Below are positions 57,246 to 64,000 of a stretch of 64,000 bases of DNA, piece after piece (position 1 is the first letter of the stretch; each line of letters opens with the position of its first letter). The DNA comes from JBBDXI01 sp040902425 (GTDB lineage Bacteria; Planctomycetota; Phycisphaerae; Phycisphaerales; UBA1924). The position numbers were made by a program, and so were the translations under genes. Below the pieces are notes generated by a model, which worked only from the letters and a program-made list of their open reading frames with translations, was not told where the DNA came from and did no database searches. The DNA is taken from positions 36,437 to 100,436 of the forward strand of contig JBBDXI010000077.1 of the NCBI GenBank assembly GCA_040902425.1, given 5' to 3'.

Positions 57246-58293
57246 GCGGCGCGTCCGGCGGCCCCGGCCGCTCTCCGCGGCTGCTCTCGCGGACCATCAG
57301 CTGGGTCGGCATCGTCTTGCGCACCACCGGCGACTCGGGGTGTTGGATGCGGTTGATCAGCGCCTCGACCGCCGCGGCCCCGACCTCGGCCAGCGGAACG
57401 CGCACGCTCGACAACGCCGGCCGCAAGAGCGAGGCCAGGCGGCTGTCGTTGAAGCCGACGATCCGGGCGTCGTCCGGGACGGAGCGCCCCGCCGCGAGCA
57501 GCGCATCCAGCACGCCCAGGGCGATCTCGTCGTCGGCGGCCATCACACCGATCACACCGGTGCCGGCACGCTCAAGCATGCCGGCGCCCCAGGTCCGGCC
57601 CCACTGCGGCGAGTACGTGCCGTACGCCGTCTGGTCCGGGCGGGGGCGGTGGCGCGCGCCCCTGAGCGCCCGCGTGAACGTAGCGGCGCGCTGCCCGGTG
57701 TCGAAGTTGTCCCGCGGCCCGCCGACAAAGTAGCAGCGCGACGCCGGGACGCTGGAGAGCAGGTGCGCGATGGCCTCGCCCGCGCCGGAGGTGTTGTCGA
57801 TGAGCACGCTGTCGACGCCCTCGGCGTCCAGGTCGGCATCCAGCACCACCATGGGCAGCCCGCTCTGCCGCGCCTCCTTCCAGAGGTGCTCGTTCGGCTC
57901 GGTCAGCATGAGCGCCAGCCCGTCGATGAGGCCGAAGGGCGCTGTCGCAATGGGGTCCGGCCCGTGGTCGGCCGCGCCGTCGGCGGTGACCAGCAGGTGG
58001 TACGAGCTGCGCCGGGCCCGGGCGTTCGCCCCGCGCAGGAGCTCGGAGTAGAACTCGCCGTGCATGTCGGGCAGCACGATCCCCAGGACGCGGCTCCGCC
58101 GAGTCATCAGGCCCTGGGCGAAGCGGTTGGGCCGGTACCCCAGCCGCTTGATCACCCGCATCACGCGGGTCGCCGTGGCCGGCGCCACCAGCTTCGGAGC
58201 GTTCAGTATTCGGCTGACCGTCGCCGTGGAGACGCCGGCGGCGGTCGCGACGTCGTCGATGGAAACAGGCTTGCCGGCTTTGGGCGTGGTCAC
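57205..58293 (-). CDS. LacI family transcriptional regulator
   Basis: The 362-residue regulator has the LacI helix-turn-helix SIDDVATAAGVSTATVSRILNAP and hinge helix (about 10-65, ending GYRPNRFAQGL). The periplasmic-binding-protein-like sensor domain follows (VLGIVLPDMHGEFYSELLRGANARAR, then FVGGPRDNFDTGQRAATFTRAL and GVMAADDEIALGVLDALLAAG). It probably binds a sugar and represses or derepresses nearby glycoside hydrolase genes through the TGnAAsCGsTTTCA sites at 58351 and 60077. GTG 58293 is chosen because the upstream in-frame GTG at 58320 would precede the TACGAT -10. It is divergent from the GH144-like gene, and its 3' end overlaps the dockerin-type gene. Confidence 0.9.
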   Translation of the reverse strand: MTTPKAGKPVSIDDVATAAGVSTATVSRILNAPKLVAPATATRVMRVIKRLGYRPNRFAQGLMTRRSRVLGIVLPDMHGEFYSELLRGANARARRSSYHLLVTADGAADHGPDPIATAPFGLIDGLALMLTEPNEHLWKEARQSGLPMVVLDADLDAEGVDSVLIDNTSGAGEAIAHLLSSVPASRCYFVGGPRDNFDTGQRAATFTRALRGARHRPRPDQTAYGTYSPQWGRTWGAGMLERAGTGVIGVMAADDEIALGVLDALLAAGRSVPDDARIVGFNDSRLASLLRPALSSVRVPLAEVGAAAVEALINRIQHPESPVVRKTMPTQLMVRESSRGERPGPPDAPPRGIRRRSGSGSS

Positions 58294-58350
58294 GCCCGGC
58301 CATCGTATCGAGGAAGGCACCGCGGGAGTCTACCCCGCGTTCGCCGCGAA

Positions 58351-58388
58351 TGGAACCGCTTTCATGGGCGGAATCCGCGCCGTATCAT
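58351..58388 (+). promoter_or_regulatory. LacI-type operator and promoter of the GH144-like gene
   Basis: TGGAACCGCTTTCA at 58351-58364 is a near-palindrome of the LacI/CcpA class. TTTCAT (58360-58365) and TATCAT (58383-58388) form a -35/-10 pair with 17 bases between, so the operator covers the -35. The downstream gene starts at GTG 58439. A matching operator is found at 60077. Confidence 0.65.
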
Positions 58389-58438
58389 CGCGCCACTCGC
58401 GGTCGTTCCGCATCCGTCAACCGCCACCGGAGGCCGAC

Positions 58439-60016
58439 GTGCAGCCCGCTCCACCCAACGGCAGACGGCGCGGCCCTCCCAACTGGCTGACGGGCCTGCT
58501 GCTGACGGGCTGCGCGGGGTGCGGGTCGGTTCAGAGCGCGCCGGGGCCCGGATCGGGGCTGCGGACGCCCCCGGAAGCGATCGTGATCCGGGCTCCAGCG
58601 GGTGTGCCCAGGCCGCCCTTCACTTTTGCGCCCGAGGACGATGCACTTCTCGACGAGATCCAGCGCGCCACGTTCAACTACTTCTGGCATGCGGCCCTGC
58701 CCCAGACGGGTATGGTGCCGGACCGGACCAGCGGGACCACGGTCAGCGTTGCCGGCGTGGGGTTCCAGCTCTCCGCGCTGCCGGTGGGTGTCGAGCGGGG
58801 CTGGGTCGGGCGCTCCGAGGCGGAGCAGCGCGCCCTGCTCATCCTGCGGAGCCTCGAGGCGAACCCCGACAACCGCAAGGCGGGCCTGTTCTACCACTTC
58901 ATCGACGGCGCCCACGCCGGCCAGCCGGACAAGGCCTACGAGCACGCCGTCAGCACCATCGATTCGGCGCTGCTCTTTTGCGGCGTGATCACCGCGTCGT
59001 CGTACTTCGGCGGCCGCGTGCAGAAGATCGGCGATCGGCTGTTGAACCAGGCCGATTGGTCGTTCTTTGTCGCTCGCGCCGGCGACCCGCGTGTGGAGGG
59101 CGGTCCGCCCGCCCCGCACGAGGTTGGGTTCATCTCCCTCGCGTGGCGACCCGACGACCCGGCCCGACCCTCGGGTGAAGGCAAGCTGTCCCCCTATTAC
59201 TGGCTGGATTCCGGGGACGAGCACCGGCTGGTCGCCTTCCTCGCCGCCAGCGCACCAGCGCCCGAGCACCGGCCTCCGCCCGACCTCTACTACCGGCTCC
59301 GTCGTCAGCTGGGCTCGTACGCGGACGCCGGGCCGATGGTGTGGTTCCCCTACTCCGGGGCACTGTTCACCAGTTTCTTCGCCCACTGCTGGATCAACTA
59401 CGCAGCGATGGGACCCGACGATCCCGGCGCCCGGGGGGTGCCCCGGCGAACACAAGTAGACTGGTGGGAAAACGGCCGGCGCACCGCGCGGATGCACCGG
59501 CTCAAGGCGATGGAGAACCCCAAGGGCCTGCCGACGATCGGAAAGAACGCCTGGGGCCTGACCTCCTCCGATTCACCGCGCGGCTACGCCGTTCCCGGCC
59601 TATTCCCTCGGCCAATGGAAATGCCCGGCGCGGCGCCGGGCTTCGACTACGCGGAGTTCAAGGCCGTGGACGACTACGGGGATGGGACGGTCGCGCCATA
59701 CGGCGCGGGCTGCACGATCATGTTCGACCCGGCGCCGGCACTCGCGGCACTCCGGTACTACCGGGGTCTGAGCCGGGCGGACGGCTCTCCCCTGGTCTGG
59801 GATGCGTCCGGGGACAGACCGGCGGGGGGCTACGGCTTCCACGATGCCTTCAATCTGGGCAAGGATTGGGTCGCCCCGGATTTCGTCGCCATCGATCAGG
59901 GCCCCCTGCTTCTAGCCATCGAGAATGCGCGGAGTGGCCTTGTATGGCGTCTCTTTGGCGCTCATGCGGCCGTGCGCGAGGGGGCGGCAAGGCTGGGGCT
60001 CAGCCCCGGCAAATGA
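58439..60016 (+). CDS. GH144-like endo-beta-glucanase lipoprotein (glucoamylase family)
   Basis: The 525-residue protein has a short lipoprotein signal (NWLTGLLLTGC, lipobox LTGC near residue 20), so it should be lipid-anchored outside the cytoplasm. The mature part matches the bacterial 'glucoamylase family' of GH144 with DEIQRATFNYFWHAA near the start, TVSVAGVGFQLSALPVGVERGW, the central DQ/DDYGDGTVAPYGAG motif and YGFHDAFNLGKDWVAPDFVAIDQGP near the end. GH144 enzymes hydrolyse beta-1,2-glucan. GTG 58439 has GGAGG five bases upstream and is preferred to the ATG at 58364, which lies inside the operator. The neighbours LacI and GH94 support a beta-glucan role. Confidence 0.85.
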   Translation: MQPAPPNGRRRGPPNWLTGLLLTGCAGCGSVQSAPGPGSGLRTPPEAIVIRAPAGVPRPPFTFAPEDDALLDEIQRATFNYFWHAALPQTGMVPDRTSGTTVSVAGVGFQLSALPVGVERGWVGRSEAEQRALLILRSLEANPDNRKAGLFYHFIDGAHAGQPDKAYEHAVSTIDSALLFCGVITASSYFGGRVQKIGDRLLNQADWSFFVARAGDPRVEGGPPAPHEVGFISLAWRPDDPARPSGEGKLSPYYWLDSGDEHRLVAFLAASAPAPEHRPPPDLYYRLRRQLGSYADAGPMVWFPYSGALFTSFFAHCWINYAAMGPDDPGARGVPRRTQVDWWENGRRTARMHRLKAMENPKGLPTIGKNAWGLTSSDSPRGYAVPGLFPRPMEMPGAAPGFDYAEFKAVDDYGDGTVAPYGAGCTIMFDPAPALAALRYYRGLSRADGSPLVWDASGDRPAGGYGFHDAFNLGKDWVAPDFVAIDQGPLLLAIENARSGLVWRLFGAHAAVREGAARLGLSPGK

Positions 60017-60048
60017 GGGTTTCCCCGCCCTTCCGGCAAGATTAATGC

Positions 60049-60090
60049 TTGACTGAAACGGCCGGGCCTGTCACACTGTAAGCGGTTTCA
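60049..60090 (+). promoter_or_regulatory. LacI-type operator and promoter of the CTERM surface-protein gene
   Basis: TTGACT (60049-60054) and CACACT (60072-60077) are 17 bases apart. TGTAAGCGGTTTCA (60077-60090) begins at the last base of the -10 and is the reverse-complement match of the operator at 58351 (both fit TGnAAsCGsTTnCA), so the LacI protein at 57205 is the likely regulator. Confidence 0.65.
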
Positions 60091-60145
60091 TGCCTGTGCC
60101 TGGCCTGCTGGCCGGTGCGGTGTGTTCCCCATAGGAGGCTGGACA

Positions 60146-60934
60146 ATGAGAGCAAGAACGACCGTGTGGGTTGGCGCGTTCGGATTGTGCGTGCTCGCGG
60201 GGGCGGCCGTTGCGCAGCCGGTGACGAGCATCAACAGCGTGGGGGTCACGCCGCGCCGCTTCAACGACTTCCCCGGCACGGCGCTGATGGTGACCAACTC
60301 CTACCCCGCCCTGGTGGGGTTCAACGAATCCGGGTACCCCGGCCCGCCACCCCCGGGAGGTTTCGCCAACCAGCACATCGCCTCCTTCTCGGCCGACGGC
60401 GGCACGACCAAGTACGCCTTCTCGAACCAGAACCCCTTCGACATCAGTTTCGACATCAACCTCAGCGTCGGCAGCGTCGCGCCGCGCAAGGAGGCGGGGT
60501 TCCGCTTCGATTCGCTCATCGGCGGCGAGTCGTTCTTCTTCGTGACCTCCGACGGTGAGGCCGCGGCGTTCGGCGGGCCGTTCCCGTTCTTCAGTTTCGG
60601 CCCCTCCGCCTACACGCCCGGCACCACGGCCGCCATGCGGATGATCTACACCCCCGGCGTCGGCACGAACCCCGGGGCGGCGGTCCCGGCCACGATCGAG
60701 TACCGGTTCAACAGCCTGACCAGCGGCCCGCTGGCCTTCGGCAACACCGAGAACGGGTTCATTACCGGGACCGTCGATGGCATGTACCTCCAGGTCCAGC
60801 CCGACCGCAACAACCCCAACGAGTTCGCGGACGCCAGGTTCACCAACTTCGTGGTGCTGGTGCCCTCCCCCGGCGCGGCCGGCCTGCTCGCCCTTGCCGG
60901 CGTGTTCGCTGCCAGGCGCCGGCGCAGCGCCTGA
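60146..60934 (+). CDS. secreted surface protein with PEP-CTERM-like sorting tail
   Basis: The 262-residue protein has a signal peptide (MRARTTVWVGAFGLCVLAGAAVAQ). A jelly-roll-like globular region follows, with NPFDISFDINLSVGSV and IEYRFNSLTSGPLAFG. The C-terminal tail VPSPGAAGLLALAGVFAARRRR is a Pro motif, a hydrophobic helix and an Arg cluster, typical of PEP-CTERM-like sorting signals that an exosortase cleaves. It should be attached to the cell surface. AGGAGG lies seven bases before ATG 60146. The promoter overlaps a LacI operator, so it is probably induced with the glucanase. No exosortase gene is in the window. I do not know its ligand. Confidence 0.85.
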   Translation: MRARTTVWVGAFGLCVLAGAAVAQPVTSINSVGVTPRRFNDFPGTALMVTNSYPALVGFNESGYPGPPPPGGFANQHIASFSADGGTTKYAFSNQNPFDISFDINLSVGSVAPRKEAGFRFDSLIGGESFFFVTSDGEAAAFGGPFPFFSFGPSAYTPGTTAAMRMIYTPGVGTNPGAAVPATIEYRFNSLTSGPLAFGNTENGFITGTVDGMYLQVQPDRNNPNEFADARFTNFVVLVPSPGAAGLLALAGVFAARRRRSA

Positions 60935-61088
60935 GCCGCCCCGGCCGAGAGGCCGGCCCCAGATCGCGGGGAGAGGGCGTTCACCGACGCCACTCCCCAT
61001 TCGAGCCCGCAGGCCCAGAGCCAGGACGACCAGGGCGGTCCGCAGCGCGGTCGGCTCCCGGGAGGCAATCGAAGTAAGGACGCTGGGA

Positions 61089-63545
61089 ATGCTCGGGAAC
61101 GCCTTCGGCCGTTTCGATGCCTCCGGCCGGACCTACACGATCACCGACTCCAACACGCCCGCGCCATGGGTGAACGTCGTCTCCAACGGACGCTACGGCT
61201 TCGCGGTCAGCCAGAATGGCGGCGGCTTTTCGTGGCTCGACAACAGCCAGCTCAACGTCCTCACGCGCTGGGACATGGACCTGGTCCGCGACGCCGCGGG
61301 CAAGTTCCTGTACCTGGCCGATCGGGATTCCGGTGACGTGTGGTCGCTGGCCCCCTCGCCGTGCCGGACGCGCTACGACCGCTACGCCTGCGACCACACG
61401 ATGGGTTCGACGACATTCACGACCGAATACGCCGGCATCCTCGCGGTGTGGCGGATGAGTGTGGCGCCGGGGGACAACGCCGAGCTGTGGTCCGTGCAGC
61501 TCACCAACCCCGGGGGACGCCCGCGGCGCCTGCGGATCGCCTCGTTCTTCGAGTGGTGCTGCGGTGTCGCGCCGGACGCGAAGCGCGAGTTTCACCGGCT
61601 GTTTTTCACGACACGCCACGACCCGGCCCGCCACGCCATCATCGCGACCAAGAACCTGTGGGATGTGCCGGCGCGGCACGAGGGTGAGCATTGGAACCGC
61701 CCCTGGCCGTACGTCGCGGCCCACGCGGTCGGCGGTATCGCCTTCGATCGCGATCTGGCGACCGCCGACAAGGGGGCCTTCCTGGGCCGGTACGGCGACC
61801 CGGCCCGTCCCGCCGCTCTGAGCAGCGACGATGTCTTCGATCCGGGGACCACCGCCTTCGGTCGCTTCGGGGACGCCGCGGCGGCTCTGGGCGGCGACTT
61901 CACGCTCGCGCCGAAAGGGAGTGCCAGCCTTCACTTCACCATCGCGGTCGCGGAGAGCGAGGCGGAGACCTTGGCGTTGCTCGACCGTTACACGGACCCG
62001 GGCGCGGTCGAAAGGGCCGCGCTCGCCAGCGCCAGTGCCTGGGAAAGAATGCTCGCGCCCACGCGGATCCGCACCGAGATGCCGGACCTGGACCTGCTCT
62101 GCGCCCACTGGCTGCCCTACCAGGCGATCAGCGCCCGGCTCTGGGGGCGGACCGGGTACTACCAGCAGTCCGGCGCCTACGGATTCCGCGACCAGCTCCA
62201 GGACAGCCAGGTCTGGCTGACCCTGGAGCCCCGGCGGTGCCTCGACCAGATCCTGCTCCACGCGGCCCATCAGTTCGCCGATGGGAGCGTGTACCACTGG
62301 TGGCACCCGCTCACCGAGACCGGGCTGCGCACCGGGTGCAGCGACGACTATCTGTGGTTGCCGTTCGTGGTGGCCGGCTACATCAACGAGACCGGCGATC
62401 TGGGGCTCCTCGATCGCGCGGCGCCCTTCGTTGATGACCCACACCCGGCCACGATCGGGGAGCACTGCCGGCGCAGCCTTGCCCGGGCGCTGGGACGCTT
62501 CAGCCCCCGCGGCCTGCCCCTCATGGGCTCCTGCGACTGGAACGACGGGCTATCGGCCGCGGGCATCGGCGAGAAAGGCGAGTCGATCTGGCTTGGGTTC
62601 TTTTTCGCGGGGCTGCTGGAGGACTTTGGCTCGCTCCTGGAGCGCTCGGGTGATGCCCCCGGGGCCGGGGAATACCGGCGCATCCGCGCATCGTTGGTGG
62701 CGGCGATCAATGAGCACGCCTGGGACGGCGAATGGTTCCGCTGCGCGACCCTGGACAACGGCGATTGGATCGGCTCCCGCGACAACCCCGAAGGGCGCAT
62801 CTTCCTGAACATGCAGACCTGGGCCATCCTTTCCGGGGCGACCAGCCAGGAGCGGCAGGATGCCGCCTGGGAATCGGTCCGCCGGTACCTGCTCAGCGAG
62901 TGGGGTCCCCTGCTGCTCGCTCCCGCCTACACCGAGCCGCGGGCGGACATCGGGTACATCACCCGATACTCCCCGGGCTCGCGCGAGAACGGCGGGGTCT
63001 ACATGCACGCCGCGACGTGGGCGCTGGCCGCGGCCTGCAAACGCCGGGACGTGCAGGCTGTGACGCAGATATGGAGGTCCATCTCCCCGCCGCTGCGCTG
63101 CACCGACGCCGAGGCCTACCGCGCCGAGCCCTACGTGCTCCCCGGAAACGTCGACGGCCCGCGCTCGGACACGCCCGGAAAGGCGGGGTGGACCTGGTAC
63201 ACGGGCTCCGCGGCCTGGCTGCGCAAGGTCGTGATGGACTGGGTGCTGGGCCTCCGCGCCACGCCGGAGGGGCTGCTCATCGACCCCTGCCCCCCCGCGG
63301 AGCTGGGGCGGGTCGATTTCGTCCGGCCCTGGCGGGGGCGACAGGTCCGCCTGCGGTTCGACGCCCGGCAGTTCATGCCCGGGACTACACCGACCGTGAT
63401 CGTCAACGGCGAGCCGCTGGGCGGCGCCGTGCTGGTGGAATCGGCCTTCAATGCCGGGCAGGCCATCGGCGTCGAGGTGAGCTGGACCGGGGGCGGGACC
63501 AAGGGCACCGCACGAACCGTCTCAGCAAGGAGAGCCGTCGTATGA
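61089..63545 (+). CDS. GH94 glycoside phosphorylase
   Basis: The 818-residue protein is a GH94 enzyme, which splits a beta-glycosidic bond with phosphate to give sugar 1-phosphate. It has the N-terminal beta-sandwich (PWVNVVSNGRYGFAVSQNGGGFSW), the linker, and the (alpha/alpha)6 barrel with YYQQSGAYGFRDQLQDSQ and the catalytic DWNDG motif (Asp483 and Asp486, residues 483-487) in MGSCDWNDGLSAAG. Length is normal. There is no signal peptide, so it acts in the cytosol on imported oligosaccharides. Cellobiose or 1,2-beta-oligoglucan phosphorylase is likely, but the exact substrate is not readable. ATG 61089 has AAGGA eight bases upstream. Its stop overlaps the next start by ATGA. Confidence 0.9.
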   Translation: MLGNAFGRFDASGRTYTITDSNTPAPWVNVVSNGRYGFAVSQNGGGFSWLDNSQLNVLTRWDMDLVRDAAGKFLYLADRDSGDVWSLAPSPCRTRYDRYACDHTMGSTTFTTEYAGILAVWRMSVAPGDNAELWSVQLTNPGGRPRRLRIASFFEWCCGVAPDAKREFHRLFFTTRHDPARHAIIATKNLWDVPARHEGEHWNRPWPYVAAHAVGGIAFDRDLATADKGAFLGRYGDPARPAALSSDDVFDPGTTAFGRFGDAAAALGGDFTLAPKGSASLHFTIAVAESEAETLALLDRYTDPGAVERAALASASAWERMLAPTRIRTEMPDLDLLCAHWLPYQAISARLWGRTGYYQQSGAYGFRDQLQDSQVWLTLEPRRCLDQILLHAAHQFADGSVYHWWHPLTETGLRTGCSDDYLWLPFVVAGYINETGDLGLLDRAAPFVDDPHPATIGEHCRRSLARALGRFSPRGLPLMGSCDWNDGLSAAGIGEKGESIWLGFFFAGLLEDFGSLLERSGDAPGAGEYRRIRASLVAAINEHAWDGEWFRCATLDNGDWIGSRDNPEGRIFLNMQTWAILSGATSQERQDAAWESVRRYLLSEWGPLLLAPAYTEPRADIGYITRYSPGSRENGGVYMHAATWALAAACKRRDVQAVTQIWRSISPPLRCTDAEAYRAEPYVLPGNVDGPRSDTPGKAGWTWYTGSAAWLRKVVMDWVLGLRATPEGLLIDPCPPAELGRVDFVRPWRGRQVRLRFDARQFMPGTTPTVIVNGEPLGGAVLVESAFNAGQAIGVEVSWTGGGTKGTARTVSARRAVV

Positions 63546-64000
63546 CACGCGATCCGATCCGACCGTGTGGGCGCGGGGCGAGGGCCTTCACCCTGATCGA
63601 GCTGCTGGTGGTCATCGCCATCATCGCCATCCTGGTCAGCCTGCTCCTTCCTGCGCTCGCCCAGGCGCGGAACACCGCCCGTGACGTGGTCTGCAAGAGC
63701 AACCTGCGGCAGATCGGCCTGGCCATCACCATGTACCTCGACAACCAGAAGGACCCGCACTTCCTGGACCTGTACCCGCGCGCCCCCGCGGCCCGGGACC
63801 ACTGGAACGCCGTCCGGCTGCTGGACGACTACATGAGCAGCGCCGGGAACCGGCCCTACAGCTGCCCGTCGGCCATCGGGCGGGCGAGCGTGCTGGACCC
63901 CAGCTCGCAGAGCTACCTTCAGAGCGGCGGACGGTTCTACTCCTACACCGAGCCGACCACCAACACGACCTACACCACCGAATACTTCTTCAACGACTCG
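63542..64000 (+). CDS. prepilin-type pseudopilin-like protein, truncated at window end
   Basis: The first 153 residues of a prepilin-type protein are present and the frame is open to the window end. The leader is ARAFTLIELLVVIAIIAILVSLLLP, with Ala (instead of Gly) before Phe, followed by ALAQARNTARDVVCKSNLRQIGLAI. A small, Tyr-rich domain follows (MYLDNQKDPHF). It resembles the pseudopilin at 14144 in its N-terminal part. The ATG overlaps the GH94 stop (ATGA), so it is cotranscribed with the phosphorylase. Its role is unknown; a secretion or surface filament linked to sugar use is possible. Confidence 0.8.
   Translation, partial: MTRDPIRPCGRGARAFTLIELLVVIAIIAILVSLLLPALAQARNTARDVVCKSNLRQIGLAITMYLDNQKDPHFLDLYPRAPAARDHWNAVRLLDDYMSSAGNRPYSCPSAIGRASVLDPSSQSYLQSGGRFYSYTEPTTNTTYTTEYFFNDS

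Noticed and set aside
1..64000. CRISPR arrays, insertion sequences, phage genes, rRNA, replication origin
   Set aside because: I saw no regularly spaced repeats with unique spacers, no transposase or integrase motifs, no rRNA-like stretches and no DnaA-box cluster.

Overview
The window is a very GC-rich (about 70%) chromosomal stretch from a bacterium that is most likely a planctomycete of the class Phycisphaerae. Four secreted proteins end in the paired NCD-S-T...LNVADF-CFL-RYAAG module that I recall only from Phycisphaerales ('GC-type dockerin'). Another ends in a PxPG...LAGxxARRRR tail of the PEP-CTERM kind. Short pseudopilin-like proteins, DevBCA-type exporters and secreted planctomycete-style repeat proteins point the same way. 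There is no rRNA, phage, transposase or CRISPR; the one tRNA is tRNA-Ser(TGA).

Layout. 1-2.6 kb: terC-dtd pair and a Pro/Gly-rich secreted protein with a strong terminator. 2.8-7.4 kb: a succinate dehydrogenase operon (single-polypeptide membrane anchor, SdhA, SdhB) with a secreted bicupin embedded between sdhA and sdhB. 7.5-10.4 kb: a large secreted dockerin-type protein. 10.4-13.5 kb: a DevC/DevA/DevB-like exporter whose ATPase gene carries a frameshift at a perfect hairpin. 14.1-18.0 kb: a pseudopilin, then a lipopolysaccharide-kinase-like protein, a SAM methyltransferase and an orphan DNA methyltransferase. 18.1-26.7 kb: PAC2 protein, tRNA-Ser, DUF190 + FluC fluoride channel, FHA/SpoIIE phosphatase, glycosyltransferase, DEAD-box helicase, a peroxiredoxin-GNAT fusion and a catalytically empty aldehyde dehydrogenase homologue. 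26.7-33.8 kb: envelope-type proteins (DUF4230, FG-GAP, HtrA-like protease, large secreted protein, membrane protein). 34.0-37.6 kb: a flagellar piece (small gene, fliD, fliS) behind a possible sigma-54 promoter. 37.6-44.2 kb: DNA polymerase III delta', SthA, small enzymes, a cation/Ca2+ exchanger and an ArsR-led operon. 44.2-57.2 kb: secreted surface proteins, a lone sugar ABC ATPase, a YHS protein and a GH1 beta-glucosidase. 57.2-64 kb: LacI regulator, GH144-like lipoprotein, a CTERM-tailed surface protein, a GH94 phosphorylase and a truncated pseudopilin.

How parts work together. The right end looks like a carbohydrate module for a beta-glucan, perhaps beta-1,2-glucan: an outer GH144-like endoglucanase, an intracellular GH94 phosphorylase and a nearby GH1 enzyme. 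Two matching palindromes (TGnAAsCGsTTTCA), each on a promoter, probably bind the local LacI protein. Many genes are coupled by 4-base ATGA or GTGA overlaps. At six starts a -10-like hexamer ends exactly 6 bases before the start codon, which predicts leaderless transcription.

All assignments come from reading the sequence and from remembered family features; no database search was run.
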